Assembly: GCA_019417325.1 (NCBI GenBank)
Contig: DXVO01000029.1
Coordinates: forward strand, 62,001-126,000
Reading direction: 5' to 3'
From: Parabacteroides sp.
GTDB lineage: Bacteria; Bacteroidota; Bacteroidia; Bacteroidales; Tannerellaceae
DNA length: 64,000 bases
Part shown: positions 8,280 through 16,849 of the stretch, piece after piece
Layout of the letters: each line of letters opens with the position of its first letter
Numbering within the stretch: the stretch's first letter is position 1
Translations under genes and position numbers: made by a program
Notes under the pieces: generated by a model
The model's database searches: none
What the model was told of the DNA's origin: nothing
The model's input: only the letters and a program-made list of their open reading frames with translations

Positions 8280-10367
8280 CTATTTAACTGGTATCCAAAC
8301 ATTATACGGATTTCCTTCCGTGCGGTTTCCTACAGCATAATATGGAATAGCTGATACAGCGACTTCCTGTGATTTCGCATTCAATGCCTTTCCTTTTATT
8401 ACATTTACTCCGTTAAGAAGGCCCGGATTGTAATCCATCGACATCGGAACATTTGTTTCCAGTTTAAGATCAGACAAACCATTATTATCGCAACCTTCCA
8501 GGCAATAGACAATCGGGCCGGCAGCAATGGCAACCATACCTTTCAGGTTCTTTACTGCCTCATTTGCCTTGATAACGCGAGGTTGCATCGGCAAAGACAG
8601 TTCGACCTTATCCCCTTTCGCCCATTTACGGTTAATAGCGGCATAACCATTTTGAGAGTTAATGGCAACAAGCTCTCCGTTCACTTTCAACTCTACAGAC
8701 TGCTTCAAGTTAGATGAATACAAACCATACGGATTTTCTATTCCCCTCGCCCATCCCGGAATACGGACATTCAATGTAAAGGTCGATTCTTTTTCCGGAT
8801 TGACAGATAGGGCGATTGCACCGTCCCACGGATAATTGGTTTCCTGCTTTAGCTGGACATTTGTCTTTCCGGCTTTTATCCAGGTTTCGCTACCGATAAA
8901 GAGATTGATATAGATTTCATTCCCCTTATGGGAATAAATGAAACCAGGTAAGGCCGATACGATCTTCAGGAACATCGGCGGACAGCAAGGACAGTCATGC
9001 CACTCCCAACGCCCATGCTTTTCTGCATTCAACGGATTTTGATAAGTATAGTTTACCCCCGAAAGTGAAATACCTGTCAACACATTATTATATACAACAC
9101 GTTCCAGTTCATCCATATATTTGGCATCTCCCGTCAGCTCGTTCATACGCTGGCTGAAGAAGCCGGCACCTACGGCTGCACAGGTTTCCAGGTAAGCGTC
9201 GGTTGGAAGGAAGTAATCTTCACCGAACTTTTCATCGAAATGAACAGCACCTACTCCACCGGTCACGAACATACGGCGGCCAACCATATTATCCCAAAGC
9301 CGCTGAACAGTATTGATATACTCAGGAGATTGATTTTCGAGTGCTGCTGTGGCAATACCTGTTGCCAGTAGAGTTGCACGGACAGCATGGCCTTCGATCG
9401 TTTGTTGTTGGAAAACAGGAATGGAGTCTTGCGCATAATCCCCCCAGGTAGGACGAAGATGCGTACCATATTCCGGGTTATTATATTTTGCATCTCTGAT
9501 CCACTGTTCGGCAACCGGATTACCCCAGGTTCCCCATAAAGGATAACCACAATGATGACCTCTGTTTTCAATCCAGAATTTAGCTAATTCATAGTAATTG
9601 TCCTCTTTGACAGGGACATTGATCTTAGTTTTCAGCTCCGGATTGCTTTTATATAGCCAATACAATTTAATCAGTGGTTCTTCCGGGCCGGAATGGGCAG
9701 GTACTACGTTTTTCTTTGGTTCCGGTCCCATAGTGTCGTACATCATATTTGCAAAACGGGTGGCAACTTCCAGTAACTTTGTTTTCCCGGTTGCATTATA
9801 ATAATGTATACCGGCCTCAACCAACATACCGGCATTATAAACATCATGCTGCCAGCGTAACATACCACCGTTTTCTCCCCAGCGATGATCTGATTCCATC
9901 AACTGGGTATAGGTATTAATATAGCCATCTGTTTCCGAGGCTTGTGCACTTGCGATACGATCGATATAACCATCCAGGCGTTTCTCCATTCCGGCATCGG
10001 GATTAGAGGAAATAAAGTCGGATATACCGCGTATCGTTTCGTACACCAGGCCGTCGAACCAGGGAGCACCTGCATGTTCGTTGATGTCTCTTTTACCCTG
10101 GGCTACCAGATCGAAATTGCGGAAAGTATCATGTAGTTTACATTCCTTGGCATCATGGATATGTTTACCTTCGAATTTGTCGAGGACATCATTGGCTGTT
10201 ACCTGCCGCCATTGCTCAAACTTTGGACGCCAGAAGGCATCCTGTACTTTTACTTCATTCACTTTCTGGAATTCTATATTCCGGTTTTCATTATCCACCT
10301 TGTTTTCCGGTGAACATCCGGCACCGAGCAAAGCCAGTGCCGGAAGAAGTAGTGTATGTATTTTCAT
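8280..10367 (-). CDS. GH127 beta-L-arabinofuranosidase-like lipoprotein
   Basis: 695-residue surface or periplasmic lipoprotein (lipobox LGAGC, Cys18) of glycoside hydrolase family 127 (formerly DUF1680), enzymes that release L-arabinofuranose or related sugars from glycans. The family's zinc/nucleophile residues are visible: Glu394 and Cys396 in YLETCAAVG, and the CPCC cluster at 459-462 followed by PPMFLK. Length is normal. It is the only intact gene of what was a larger sugar locus: relics of an aldose epimerase, another GH127 and a sugar transporter lie directly upstream in the same orientation. Exact linkage specificity is not predictable. Confidence 0.88.
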   Translation of the reverse strand: MKIHTLLLPALALLGAGCSPENKVDNENRNIEFQKVNEVKVQDAFWRPKFEQWRQVTANDVLDKFEGKHIHDAKECKLHDTFRNFDLVAQGKRDINEHAGAPWFDGLVYETIRGISDFISSNPDAGMEKRLDGYIDRIASAQASETDGYINTYTQLMESDHRWGENGGMLRWQHDVYNAGMLVEAGIHYYNATGKTKLLEVATRFANMMYDTMGPEPKKNVVPAHSGPEEPLIKLYWLYKSNPELKTKINVPVKEDNYYELAKFWIENRGHHCGYPLWGTWGNPVAEQWIRDAKYNNPEYGTHLRPTWGDYAQDSIPVFQQQTIEGHAVRATLLATGIATAALENQSPEYINTVQRLWDNMVGRRMFVTGGVGAVHFDEKFGEDYFLPTDAYLETCAAVGAGFFSQRMNELTGDAKYMDELERVVYNNVLTGISLSGVNYTYQNPLNAEKHGRWEWHDCPCCPPMFLKIVSALPGFIYSHKGNEIYINLFIGSETWIKAGKTNVQLKQETNYPWDGAIALSVNPEKESTFTLNVRIPGWARGIENPYGLYSSNLKQSVELKVNGELVAINSQNGYAAINRKWAKGDKVELSLPMQPRVIKANEAVKNLKGMVAIAAGPIVYCLEGCDNNGLSDLKLETNVPMSMDYNPGLLNGVNVIKGKALNAKSQEVAVSAIPYYAVGNRTEGNPYNVWIPVK

Positions 10368-10382
10368 ACGTTTGTTTATTAA

Positions 10383-10500
10383 TTATTTAACTTCAAATTT
10401 ATATACGCAAATATGTTTGTATTGTTCGCCCGGCATCAGTACAGTCGATGGGAATGACGGCTGGTTGGGACTATCAGGGAAATGTTGCGTTTCCAAAGCC
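10383..10500 (-). pseudogene. Aldose 1-epimerase (galM) C-terminal fragment
   Basis: Translating the minus strand gives ALETQHFPDSPNQPSFPS, then TVLMPGEQYKHICVYKF and a stop at 10383-10385. This is the conserved C-terminus of galactose mutarotase/aldose 1-epimerase. The rest of the gene is absent; it joins directly to a GH127 fragment. Product non-functional. Confidence 0.8.
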
Positions 10501-10701
10501 AGTGAAGCGCGCGGGATTGCTTCGGATATTTCTCATCGCCGGTAGCTTCGTAGAGCCAGACTAAAGCCATCTCAATCACTTCATGTCCCAATGTACAGAA
10601 GTGAAAGGGACTTCATGTATCCTACTTTTCCCCTCATTTGCCGCTTTTCCCTGAAAAATACAGAGTAGAGCGATAAGGGCAAGGGTGATTGTCTTTTTCA
10701 T
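10501..10701 (-). pseudogene. GH127 gene remnant (signal peptide plus internal scrap)
   Basis: From the ATG at 10699-10701 the frame reads a signal peptide (MKKTITLALIALLCIFQGKA) and then IHEVPFTSVHWDMK and a stop; IHEVPFTSVH is a typical start of mature GH127 proteins. In another frame the following bases encode GHEVIEMALVWLYEATGDEK, a motif from the middle of GH127. About 150 residues between them, and everything after, are missing. A clear case of internal deletion. Confidence 0.75.
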
Positions 10702-10746
10702 GATATATTTATTAATATGAATTTTTATCGATTAAGTCAGATCCTT

Positions 10747-10853
10747 TTAGATCTGCTCCAGCGACTTGTTCTTAGGCTCCGGTAGTTTCAATGCGAAGAA
10801 GAAGCTGAACAACATCGCCACAGCAAAAAAAACAAATATATACGAATGCACTT
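10747..10853 (-). pseudogene. Sugar-porter (MFS) C-terminal fragment
   Basis: The minus strand encodes AVAMLFSFFFALKLPEPK followed by NKSLEQI and a stop at 10747-10749. A last transmembrane helix followed by PExKxKSLEQI is the hallmark C-terminus of sugar:proton symporters of the XylE/AraE type. No N-terminal part is present. Confidence 0.75.
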
Positions 10854-10935
10854 TTTTAATCTATTAGTTTTCAAAATATGATATGTTTTGTTATGGTACT
10901 AGATCTCGGCAACAAATATATACATAATTCACACA

Positions 10936-10997
10936 ACTGGTACGAACTGGTTTTATTTTTTTAATCATGTTAATAACATAGACCAGATCGTACCAGC
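10936..10997. promoter_or_regulatory. Orphan operator: inverted pair of ACTGGT direct repeats
   Basis: ACTGGT occurs at 10936-10941 and 10946-10951 (10-bp period), and the reverse complement ACCAG(A/C) at 10982-10987 and 10992-10997 with the same period. The two 16-base blocks form an inverted repeat with one mismatch in the core. They lie between the leftward sugar-locus relics and a rightward -7 element (TATCTTTGC, 11013-11021), as expected for a regulator site of the decayed locus. The binding protein is unknown. Confidence 0.5.
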
Positions 10998-11039
10998 TTG
11001 ATTCTTTAGAGGTATCTTTGCGCATCTAAAACAATAAAA

Positions 11040-11252
11040 ATGAAAGTAAACGAATCAAAATACAAACTGGTAGTAAATCACGTAATAAATGATATTGACA
11101 AAATTAAAAACTATTCCGAAAAAGTAAACGTCTGTTTTTTATCCATATCCCACCCACAATACCTCTCTAATTGGGACTTCCTGTTACATTTTTTTAGCAA
11201 AAACATACAATTCCTCCAAAATAAAAGATACATTTGCAAACTAATTTCATGA
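11040..11252 (+). pseudogene. Possible remnant of a GntR-type regulator N-terminus
   Basis: A 70-codon frame begins MKVNESKYKLVVNHVINDID, which resembles the first helix of GntR-family regulators of Bacteroidota (pattern KYKQIVNxVINDIExG). The resemblance stops after about 25 residues; the rest is low-complexity AT-rich text. A -7 element (TATCTTTGC) ends 18 bases upstream, so it was probably a real gene start. It could also be a chance frame. Confidence 0.3.
11229..11237 (+). promoter_or_regulatory. -7 promoter element of the paaK operon
   Basis: TACATTTGC fits TAnnTTTG and ends 42 bases before the first possible paaK ATG. No clear -33 box. Confidence 0.45.
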
Positions 11253-11279
11253 AACGAACACACTATAATATAAAAAAAC

Positions 11280-12581
11280 ATGATGTACTGGCAAAAAGAC
11301 ATTGAAACCATGAGCCGTGCAGACCTGGAGAAATTCCAGTTGGGGCGGTTGAAACAAACGATTAAACACGCAGAAAATTCTCCTTTCTACAATAAGGTTT
11401 TCAAAGAAAAAGGGATTACTCCCGACAGTATCCAATCTTTAGAAGATTTACAGAAACTTCCTTTTACTACAAAAGACGACCTTCGTAATAATTACCCGTT
11501 CGGAATGGCTGCCATACCTATCAAAGATTGCGTACGCATCCATTCTTCCAGTGGAACCACCGGCAACCCGACCGTAGTATTGCACTCAGCAAAAGACCTC
11601 GACCAGTGGGCGAATCAGGTAGCTCGTTGTATGTATATGGTAGGAATACGCGACACAGATGTTTTCCAGAATACCTCCGGTTATGGAATGTTTACCGGCG
11701 GACTTGGCTTCCAATACGGAGCGGAGAAATTAGGAGCGCTGACTGTCCCCGCAGCAGCAGGAAATACCAAACGGCAGATTAAGTTTATCGCAGATTTCGG
11801 TACCACCTGCCTGCATATTATTCCCAGCTATGCAACACGTCTGGCTGAAGTGATGTACGAAATGGGTATGGACCCGCGAAAAGACACTAAACTGCATACT
11901 GTCTGCATCGGCGCCGAACCGCATTCGGAAGAACAACGCCGTCGCATCGAGCAACTTTTGGGTGTAAAAGCATACAACTGCTTCGGAATGTCGGAAATGA
12001 ACGGGCCGGGTGTGGCTTTCGAATGCACCGAACAAAACGGACTTCATATCTGGGAAGACAATGTAATTGTGGAAATCATAGACCCGAAAACGCTTCTGCC
12101 TGTCAAGGAAGGCGAAGTGGGCGAACTGGTTCTTACCACAATCAACCGTGAAGCAATGCCACTTATCCGTTATCGTACCCGCGACCTGACATGTATCTTG
12201 CCGGGCGAATGCGCATGCGGACGTACCCATAAGCGCCTGGCTCGTTTCAAAGGACGTAGCGATGATATGATTATTCTGAAAGGGGTTAACCTCTTCCCTA
12301 TCCAGATTGAAAAGATACTGATGCAGTTCAAGGAATTAGGTAGCAACTACCTGATTACCCTCGAAACAATCGGAAATAGCGACGAAATGCTTATCGAAGT
12401 GGAACTGAGCGATTTGTTTACCGACGATTATTCAGTCCTTCAGCGCCTGGCAAAAGATATCACCCGCCAACTGAAAGACGAGTTGCTGCTCACCCCGCGC
12501 CTGAAACTGGTTGCCAAAGGTTCCCTGCCCACTCAGGAAGGAAAAGCTGTCCGTGTAAAAGACTTGCGTAAGCTCTCATAA
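11280..12581 (+). CDS. paaK: Phenylacetate-CoA ligase
   Basis: 433-residue cytoplasmic adenylate-forming enzyme that converts phenylacetate or related aryl acids to CoA thioesters with ATP. The phosphate-binding loop SSSGTTGNPT (residues 89-98) and the GMSEMNGPGVAFEC motif of the PaaK clade are present, with the C-terminal subdomain containing GRSDDMIILKGVNLFP. Two adjacent ATGs (11280 and 11283) are both possible. The next genes encode an ACT-domain protein, a small symporter accessory protein and a sodium symporter, suggesting uptake and activation of an aromatic acid. No indolepyruvate ferredoxin oxidoreductase genes are adjacent. Confidence 0.9.
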   Translation: MMYWQKDIETMSRADLEKFQLGRLKQTIKHAENSPFYNKVFKEKGITPDSIQSLEDLQKLPFTTKDDLRNNYPFGMAAIPIKDCVRIHSSSGTTGNPTVVLHSAKDLDQWANQVARCMYMVGIRDTDVFQNTSGYGMFTGGLGFQYGAEKLGALTVPAAAGNTKRQIKFIADFGTTCLHIIPSYATRLAEVMYEMGMDPRKDTKLHTVCIGAEPHSEEQRRRIEQLLGVKAYNCFGMSEMNGPGVAFECTEQNGLHIWEDNVIVEIIDPKTLLPVKEGEVGELVLTTINREAMPLIRYRTRDLTCILPGECACGRTHKRLARFKGRSDDMIILKGVNLFPIQIEKILMQFKELGSNYLITLETIGNSDEMLIEVELSDLFTDDYSVLQRLAKDITRQLKDELLLTPRLKLVAKGSLPTQEGKAVRVKDLRKLS

Positions 12582-12615
12582 GTAATAAATTATTAAACCT
12601 ATAAAATAAGCAGCT

Positions 12616-13041
12616 ATGACAGTAAATCAGATTTCTATTTTCCTGGAAAACAAATATGGAAAACTTAGCGAGATTTTGGCTTTGCTTGCAGATGCAAACA
12701 TACGTATAGTAGCAGCTACAATTGCAGACACTTCGGAATACGGCATCCTGCGTATCATTGTAAGCGACCCGCAGAAAGCATATAAAATACTGAAAAGCAA
12801 TAATGTAAGTGCAAACCTGACGGATGTGCTCGCTATCTCTACCAGTTCTTGTGCCGGTAGTTTTGCAGAGACCCTGTCCTACTTCACAAAAGCCGGTATC
12901 AGCATTGAATATATGTATTGTTTCTCCGTAAACGGAAAAGCAGTCCTTATTCTCCGTACCAACAACCGGGAAGCAGCGCGGGAGGTAATCCGCCGCCAGA
13001 ACCTGGAATATATTTGCGAAAGCGATTTAATTAAATTATAA
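12616..13041 (+). CDS. Tandem ACT-domain protein
   Basis: 141 residues with two ACT repeats (about 4-68 and 70-140). The first begins QISIFLENKYGKLSEILALL, typical of ACT ligand-binding domains. This small protein commonly follows paaK in Bacteroidota and Clostridia and is thought to sense amino acids or aromatic products; there is no catalytic domain. It lies 34 bases after paaK, same operon. Confidence 0.85.
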   Translation: MTVNQISIFLENKYGKLSEILALLADANIRIVAATIADTSEYGILRIIVSDPQKAYKILKSNNVSANLTDVLAISTSSCAGSFAETLSYFTKAGISIEYMYCFSVNGKAVLILRTNNREAAREVIRRQNLEYICESDLIKL

Positions 13042-13052
13042 CACACATACAA

Positions 13053-13193
13053 ATGTTCGGAATAGAAGATCCCGGAATCTGGCTTGCTTATTTGTTAGCC
13101 TTCATTTGCCTGCTATATTCCATATGGTTCGGTATCACCCATTGGAATAAAGACGACGAAGACAGTACAAACTTGAAAAAGCCCGAAGAATGA
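13053..13193 (+). CDS. Symporter small accessory protein
   Basis: 46-residue membrane peptide: MFGIEDPGIWLAYLLAFICL opens one transmembrane helix, followed by WFGITHWNKDD and a charged tail. Its stop overlaps the symporter ATG (ATGA at 13190-13193), so translation is coupled. Such short proteins with GIEDPxIWLAYLL directly before SSS symporters are annotated as symporter accessory subunits. Likely assembles with the next gene product. Confidence 0.85.
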   Translation: MFGIEDPGIWLAYLLAFICLLYSIWFGITHWNKDDEDSTNLKKPEE

Positions 13194-14740
13194 GCACACT
13201 TACATTAGGAGTTATCGTAATTATCTACATGTTTGTCCTGGCATGGCTGGGATATCTCGGTTACAAACAGACCAAAAATGCCAGCGACTACCTGCTGGGA
13301 GGAAGAAAGGTCAACCCCATCATCATGGCACTGTCCTATGGGGCAACCTTTATCTCCGCTTCGGCAATTGTCGGATTCGGCGGAGTAGCCGCCACCTTCG
13401 GAATGGGCATACAATGGCTCTGCCTGCTGAACATGTTTATGGGAGTAGTCGTTGCATTTATCCTATTCGGGCGCAGAACCCGGAAAATAGGGGAAAAATA
13501 CAATGCACGTACCTTTCCCCAGTTATTAGGGTTGCATTACAAATCACGCCCGATACAAATATTCATCGCAACCGTTATTTTTATCGGCATGCCACTCTAT
13601 GCGGCAGTCGTAATGAAAGGCGGTGCGGTATTTATCGAGCAGATGTTTAATGTAGACTATCATTTTGCACTGCTTATCTTCACAATGATTGTTGCCGCCT
13701 ATGTCATTACGGGAGGTATCAAAGGGGTGCTTTATACGGATGCTTTACAGGCAGTTATCATGTTTGCCTGTATGTTGTTCCTGCTCTTCTGGTTCTTCCG
13801 GATAATGGACATGGGCTTTATCGAAGCAAACCAAAAGCTTACGGAAATCGCCCCTCTCGTACCGGAACGTTTCAAAGAGTTAGGTCACCAGGGATGGACG
13901 GCAATGCCGGTTACCGGTTCTCCACAATGGTACACATTGGTCAGCTCCCTGATATTGGGTGTAGGTATCGGCTGTTTGGCGCAACCACAGTTAGTGGTAC
14001 GTTTCATGATGGTGGAAAGCACCAAGCAATTGAACCGTGGCGTATTAATCGGATGTATTTTCCTGATTGTAACGGTAGGCGCCATCTACCACGTAGGCGC
14101 ATTATCCAACCTGTTCTTCCTGAAAACGGAAGGTGTCGTAGCCTCCGAAGCGGTCAAGGATATGGATAAAATCATCCCGCTGTTTATCAATCGTGCCATG
14201 CCGGAATGGTTCGGAGCCGTATTCATGTTATGTATCCTCTCGGCAAGTATGTCTACCCTGAGTGCACAATTCCATACAATGGGAGCTTCTTTCGGAGCCG
14301 ACATGTTCCCGAAACTGGGACGCAATAAGAATCCGAATTCAACAATGGGTGTACGTATCGGCGTTTTATGTTCCATTCTGATAAGTTATATCATATGTTA
14401 TACACTAAGTGCCGGCATTATTGCGCGCGGTACGGCATTATTTATGGGCATTTGCGCGGCAACTTTCCTGCCCGGTTACTTCTGTTCGCTGTTTTGGAAG
14501 AAAACAACCAAACAGGGAGCATTGGCAAGCCTGTGGGTAGGTGCACTGGCAAGTTTGTTTGCCATGCTGTTCCTGCACAAAGCGGAAGCCGGAGCAGTCG
14601 GATTATGTAATGCCTTGTTTGGGAAAACAGTGCTGATCGATGTATACCCCTGGCATGCCATCGACCCGATCCTGTTTGCCCTGCCTTTATCGGCTTTAAG
14701 TATTTACGTTATCAGCCTGATGACATGGAAAAAAGATTGA
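13190..14740 (+). CDS. Sodium:solute symporter (SSS family)
   Basis: 516-residue inner-membrane transporter with about 13 transmembrane helices. SSS features include DYLLGGRKVNPIIMALSYGA near residues 33-50 and ITGGIKGVLYTDALQAVIMF near 170-190. It imports a solute with Na+. Operon context (paaK, ACT, accessory peptide) suggests an aromatic or organic acid, but the substrate is not readable from sequence. A hairpin terminator follows. Confidence 0.9.
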   Translation: MSTLTLGVIVIIYMFVLAWLGYLGYKQTKNASDYLLGGRKVNPIIMALSYGATFISASAIVGFGGVAATFGMGIQWLCLLNMFMGVVVAFILFGRRTRKIGEKYNARTFPQLLGLHYKSRPIQIFIATVIFIGMPLYAAVVMKGGAVFIEQMFNVDYHFALLIFTMIVAAYVITGGIKGVLYTDALQAVIMFACMLFLLFWFFRIMDMGFIEANQKLTEIAPLVPERFKELGHQGWTAMPVTGSPQWYTLVSSLILGVGIGCLAQPQLVVRFMMVESTKQLNRGVLIGCIFLIVTVGAIYHVGALSNLFFLKTEGVVASEAVKDMDKIIPLFINRAMPEWFGAVFMLCILSASMSTLSAQFHTMGASFGADMFPKLGRNKNPNSTMGVRIGVLCSILISYIICYTLSAGIIARGTALFMGICAATFLPGYFCSLFWKKTTKQGALASLWVGALASLFAMLFLHKAEAGAVGLCNALFGKTVLIDVYPWHAIDPILFALPLSALSIYVISLMTWKKD

Positions 14741-14767
14741 TTCAGGCATAAAAATATACCAGTTTAA

Positions 14768-14796
14768 CTATTCTTATTTGTAAGAATAGACTTTTT
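14768..14796 (+). terminator. Rho-independent terminator of the paaK operon
   Basis: Stem CTATTCTTA (14768-14776) with TAAGAATAG (14781-14789), loop TTTG, followed by ACTTTTT. It lies 28 bases after the symporter stop. Confidence 0.65.
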
Positions 14797-14809
14797 AACG
14801 ACAAATCTA

Positions 14810-14840
14810 TTGACAATATGATATTTAACCTCTATATTTG
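14810..14840 (+). promoter_or_regulatory. Promoter without a downstream gene
   Basis: TTG at 14810-14812, a 20-base spacer, then TATATTTG at 14833-14840: both Bacteroidota boxes at the right spacing. No ORF starts nearby; a GNRA-capped hairpin with a T run follows about 55 bases later. Confidence 0.55.
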
Positions 14841-14845
14841 TATTG

Positions 14846-14925
14846 TGGTTTTTTCATAATAGTATTAGATTTAAGGTTAACAAAGTTGGTTAGGGGTTGT
14901 CGTGAGACAGCCTTTAATTTTTTAT
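14846..14925 (+). ncRNA. Candidate small RNA with intrinsic terminator
   Basis: The expected transcript starts about 14846 and would end after a 7-bp stem (GGTTGTC 14895-14901, GACAGCC 14906-14912) closed by a GTGA tetraloop, which is a stable GNRA type, followed by a T-rich tract at 14913-14923. That gives an RNA near 75-80 nt with no coding potential. Promoter and terminator are seen; the existence of the RNA is inference. From 14926 to 15084 I see nothing recognisable. Confidence 0.45.
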
Positions 14926-15084
14926 ATACCTGGCTCAGGTAACATTTCTCCCCAAGAAAAGATATTGTCTGTTCACCTTTCAATACAATTCCATACACAG
15001 TGTAAATCCAAAAGCGATAAGCTCCACTTAATCCTCTCTAAGATTTCAAAAAAGACAGCAACAAAAAACTAATCTTCTAAACCC

Positions 15085-15115
15085 TTGCTTAATATACAAT
15101 CGTATATTATCTTTG
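15085..15115 (+). promoter_or_regulatory. Promoter of the small-gene pair
   Basis: TTG at 15085-15087, a 20-base spacer and TATCTTTG at 15108-15115, 17 bases before the ATG at 15132. Confidence 0.6.
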
Positions 15116-15131
15116 TATCGTCAGTTAAATA

Positions 15132-15311
15132 ATGATGAACCAAGAAAAAGAGCTAAAGGCTCAAATAAAACAATTAGATAACAATCTGTTGTTTTATTCT
15201 TCTTACTGGGATACTTTGCAGAAGCAAGGCATATCAAAAGAAGAACTCTTTAGAAGGTTAGATGTTTTATTAGATAAGCGTTTAATGCTGACAAAAGAGT
15301 TGAAAGGTTAA
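15132..15311 (+). CDS. Small hypothetical protein preceding DUF5053 gene
   Basis: 59 residues (start 15132, alternative 15135), highly charged and helical: ELKAQIKQLDNNLLFYSSYW then ISKEELFRRLDVLLDKRL. No signal peptide or membrane segment. I do not recognise a family. A good promoter directly upstream and a DUF5053 gene 55 bases downstream indicate a real two-gene unit. Confidence 0.6.
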   Translation: MMNQEKELKAQIKQLDNNLLFYSSYWDTLQKQGISKEELFRRLDVLLDKRLMLTKELKG

Positions 15312-15365
15312 TCAAGGCTCGTTAAGGGGAGCAAACTGACTAATACATGTAAAGGAGGTTTATAT

Positions 15366-15803
15366 ATGGCTAATTACGAAGAACTAAAAAAAGATTTCCT
15401 CTCTATGAGAGAGAAATTCAATAATTCCGAAGAAAACGAGAAAAACTCTTTTCAAGAATATATAAGTCAATATCTGGCGCATAAAACGCCAGAAGAAACT
15501 CAAATGATTGCAGATATCATGCTGGATTGTATTAATGAGGATATCGAAAAAGCAGATGCATTGATACGGGAAACCAGATTGAGAAAGGTATTAGAAAAAG
15601 TTTATGATGCAGTCTCTTGGAGCTATATTGCAAAAACATACTTTGGTAAAAGCCGTTCATGGCTGAATCAACGCCTGAATAATTTTCTTGTAAACGGAAA
15701 AGAAGTTCAGTTTACCCCTGAAGAATTAAGTCAACTACAAAAAGCTCTATTCGACCTGAGTGGTGACATTAGAAATACAGCTCTTGAATTGGGAGTTCAT
15801 TGA
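15366..15803 (+). CDS. DUF5053 protein, probable DNA-binding
   Basis: 145-residue helical cytoplasmic protein of the DUF5053 family, found in Bacteroidales and their mobile elements. The segment SYIAKTYFGKSRSWLNQRLN (about residues 83-102) looks like a helix-turn-helix, so DNA binding is plausible. It has a near-perfect Shine-Dalgarno (AAAGGAGG, 15351-15358, 7 bases before the ATG), which is unusual in Bacteroidota, where such sites are generally weak. Followed by a strong terminator. Confidence 0.8.
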   Translation: MANYEELKKDFLSMREKFNNSEENEKNSFQEYISQYLAHKTPEETQMIADIMLDCINEDIEKADALIRETRLRKVLEKVYDAVSWSYIAKTYFGKSRSWLNQRLNNFLVNGKEVQFTPEELSQLQKALFDLSGDIRNTALELGVH

Positions 15804-15826
15804 TAACTGACATTATCAACAAGGAA

Positions 15827-15858
15827 AAGCCCGGTCACTTCATTGTACCGGGCTTTTT
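15827..15858 (+). terminator. Rho-independent terminator
   Basis: Stem AAGCCCGGT (15827-15835) with ACCGGGCTT (15847-15855) followed by a T run. Ends the DUF5053 unit. Confidence 0.85.
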
Positions 15859-15877
15859 AAATCACATATGATATACC

Positions 15878-16498
15878 TTACTCCCCCGCCCTCTTTGCAT
15901 AGAAACTTTGCAACTTCTCTTTATTTACAAACACAATATCTCCGTTTTTGACTTTACGTTTCTTTAGAGGATAACCTTCAGGTGTAAAAATAGCTTCTGC
16001 TTCAATCATTTGGTTTAACAGGTTTGCAGACAGCCCTAAACAAAGCCTAACAACCGATGATAACTTCAGCCCAAACTCAAAACGGGTTTGAATTTTGAAT
16101 GCTACAAGCGCATCTTCTGCATTCAGGATGTCATTAATCGAAATACCGGCATGCAGTATCTCATACTCTACGCTATCATAATCCGGTTCAACGTTGTTTT
16201 TCCGTCCTATTTCAGAAGAAAAAGCATACTCCAGGGAAAGGTCTTCATCATTTTCCGAAAACTTCAAGAACAACTCTTTTTTAATCAGCTCGGGTTTCGT
16301 ACGAGATAGAATCGTTAAGTTGTATGTACTGTCACATTCCGCACATCTATAAATCAGCCATACATCAATGTTCCTTTTTTGTGCATTCATTCTGAATTTG
16401 TTGCTACAATAGAATCTATTGCTACTACAGTGATTACATTTTCTTTTTAAGGCAGGAGTATTTTTTACTTTTATCTCCCATATATATTCAGTTCTCAT
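15878..16498 (-). CDS. DUF1062 zinc-ribbon protein
   Basis: 206 residues starting at the ATG at 16498 (MRTEYIWEIKVKNTPALKRK), the usual N-terminus of DUF1062 proteins. Two CxxC pairs, KCNHC and RCAEC, about 30 residues apart, form a zinc ribbon. The frame remains open upstream and would add a hydrophobic leader starting at 16621, but that text is not conserved in the family, so the shorter start is preferred. Cytoplasmic; function unknown. Confidence 0.8.
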   Translation of the reverse strand: MRTEYIWEIKVKNTPALKRKCNHCSSNRFYCSNKFRMNAQKRNIDVWLIYRCAECDSTYNLTILSRTKPELIKKELFLKFSENDEDLSLEYAFSSEIGRKNNVEPDYDSVEYEILHAGISINDILNAEDALVAFKIQTRFEFGLKLSSVVRLCLGLSANLLNQMIEAEAIFTPEGYPLKKRKVKNGDIVFVNKEKLQSFYAKRAGE

Positions 16499-16796
16499 TA
16501 TATATACTGTGTTTAATATTTTTGGAAAGGTTTTATTCGGATTCACAGCATTACCACTTATGGCAAACAAAAAAGCCGCCACAAACAACAATAGCAAATG
16601 CTTATGCCCTAAAAAGGGCAATGCTGTGAATAAATAATTGAAATAAGAAACCGGTTCAAGCAGGACTACCCGAACGAAAGAATCATTAGCCTGTGGTTAA
16701 TGAGGCTAATATTAAACCAGTATAAATTTAAGAATGGTTCCCAAAACGTGAATATTTAGAATTTCCGGACAAAGATAATTCTTAAAAAACAAAATG

Positions 16797-16827
16797 TTTG
16801 GTACAAATTGCAAAAAAACTACTTTTG
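16797..16827 (+). promoter_or_regulatory. Promoter of the AraC-type regulator gene
   Basis: TTTG at 16797-16800, a 19-base spacer, TACTTTTG at 16820-16827: an excellent Bacteroidota promoter. Transcription would begin near 16833, which rules out the ATG at 16808 and sets the regulator start at 16850. Confidence 0.7.
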
Positions 16828-16849
16828 TAATAATAACAGATTTGAATAT

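Noticed and set aside
16499..16621. Hydrophobic N-terminal extension of the DUF1062 protein
   Set aside because: DUF1062 proteins begin at MRTEYIW; the extension would place a signal peptide before a cytoplasmic zinc ribbon.
16808..16849. Earlier start of the AraC-type regulator
   Set aside because: This ATG lies inside the promoter (between -33 and -7 boxes) and so would not be in the mRNA.
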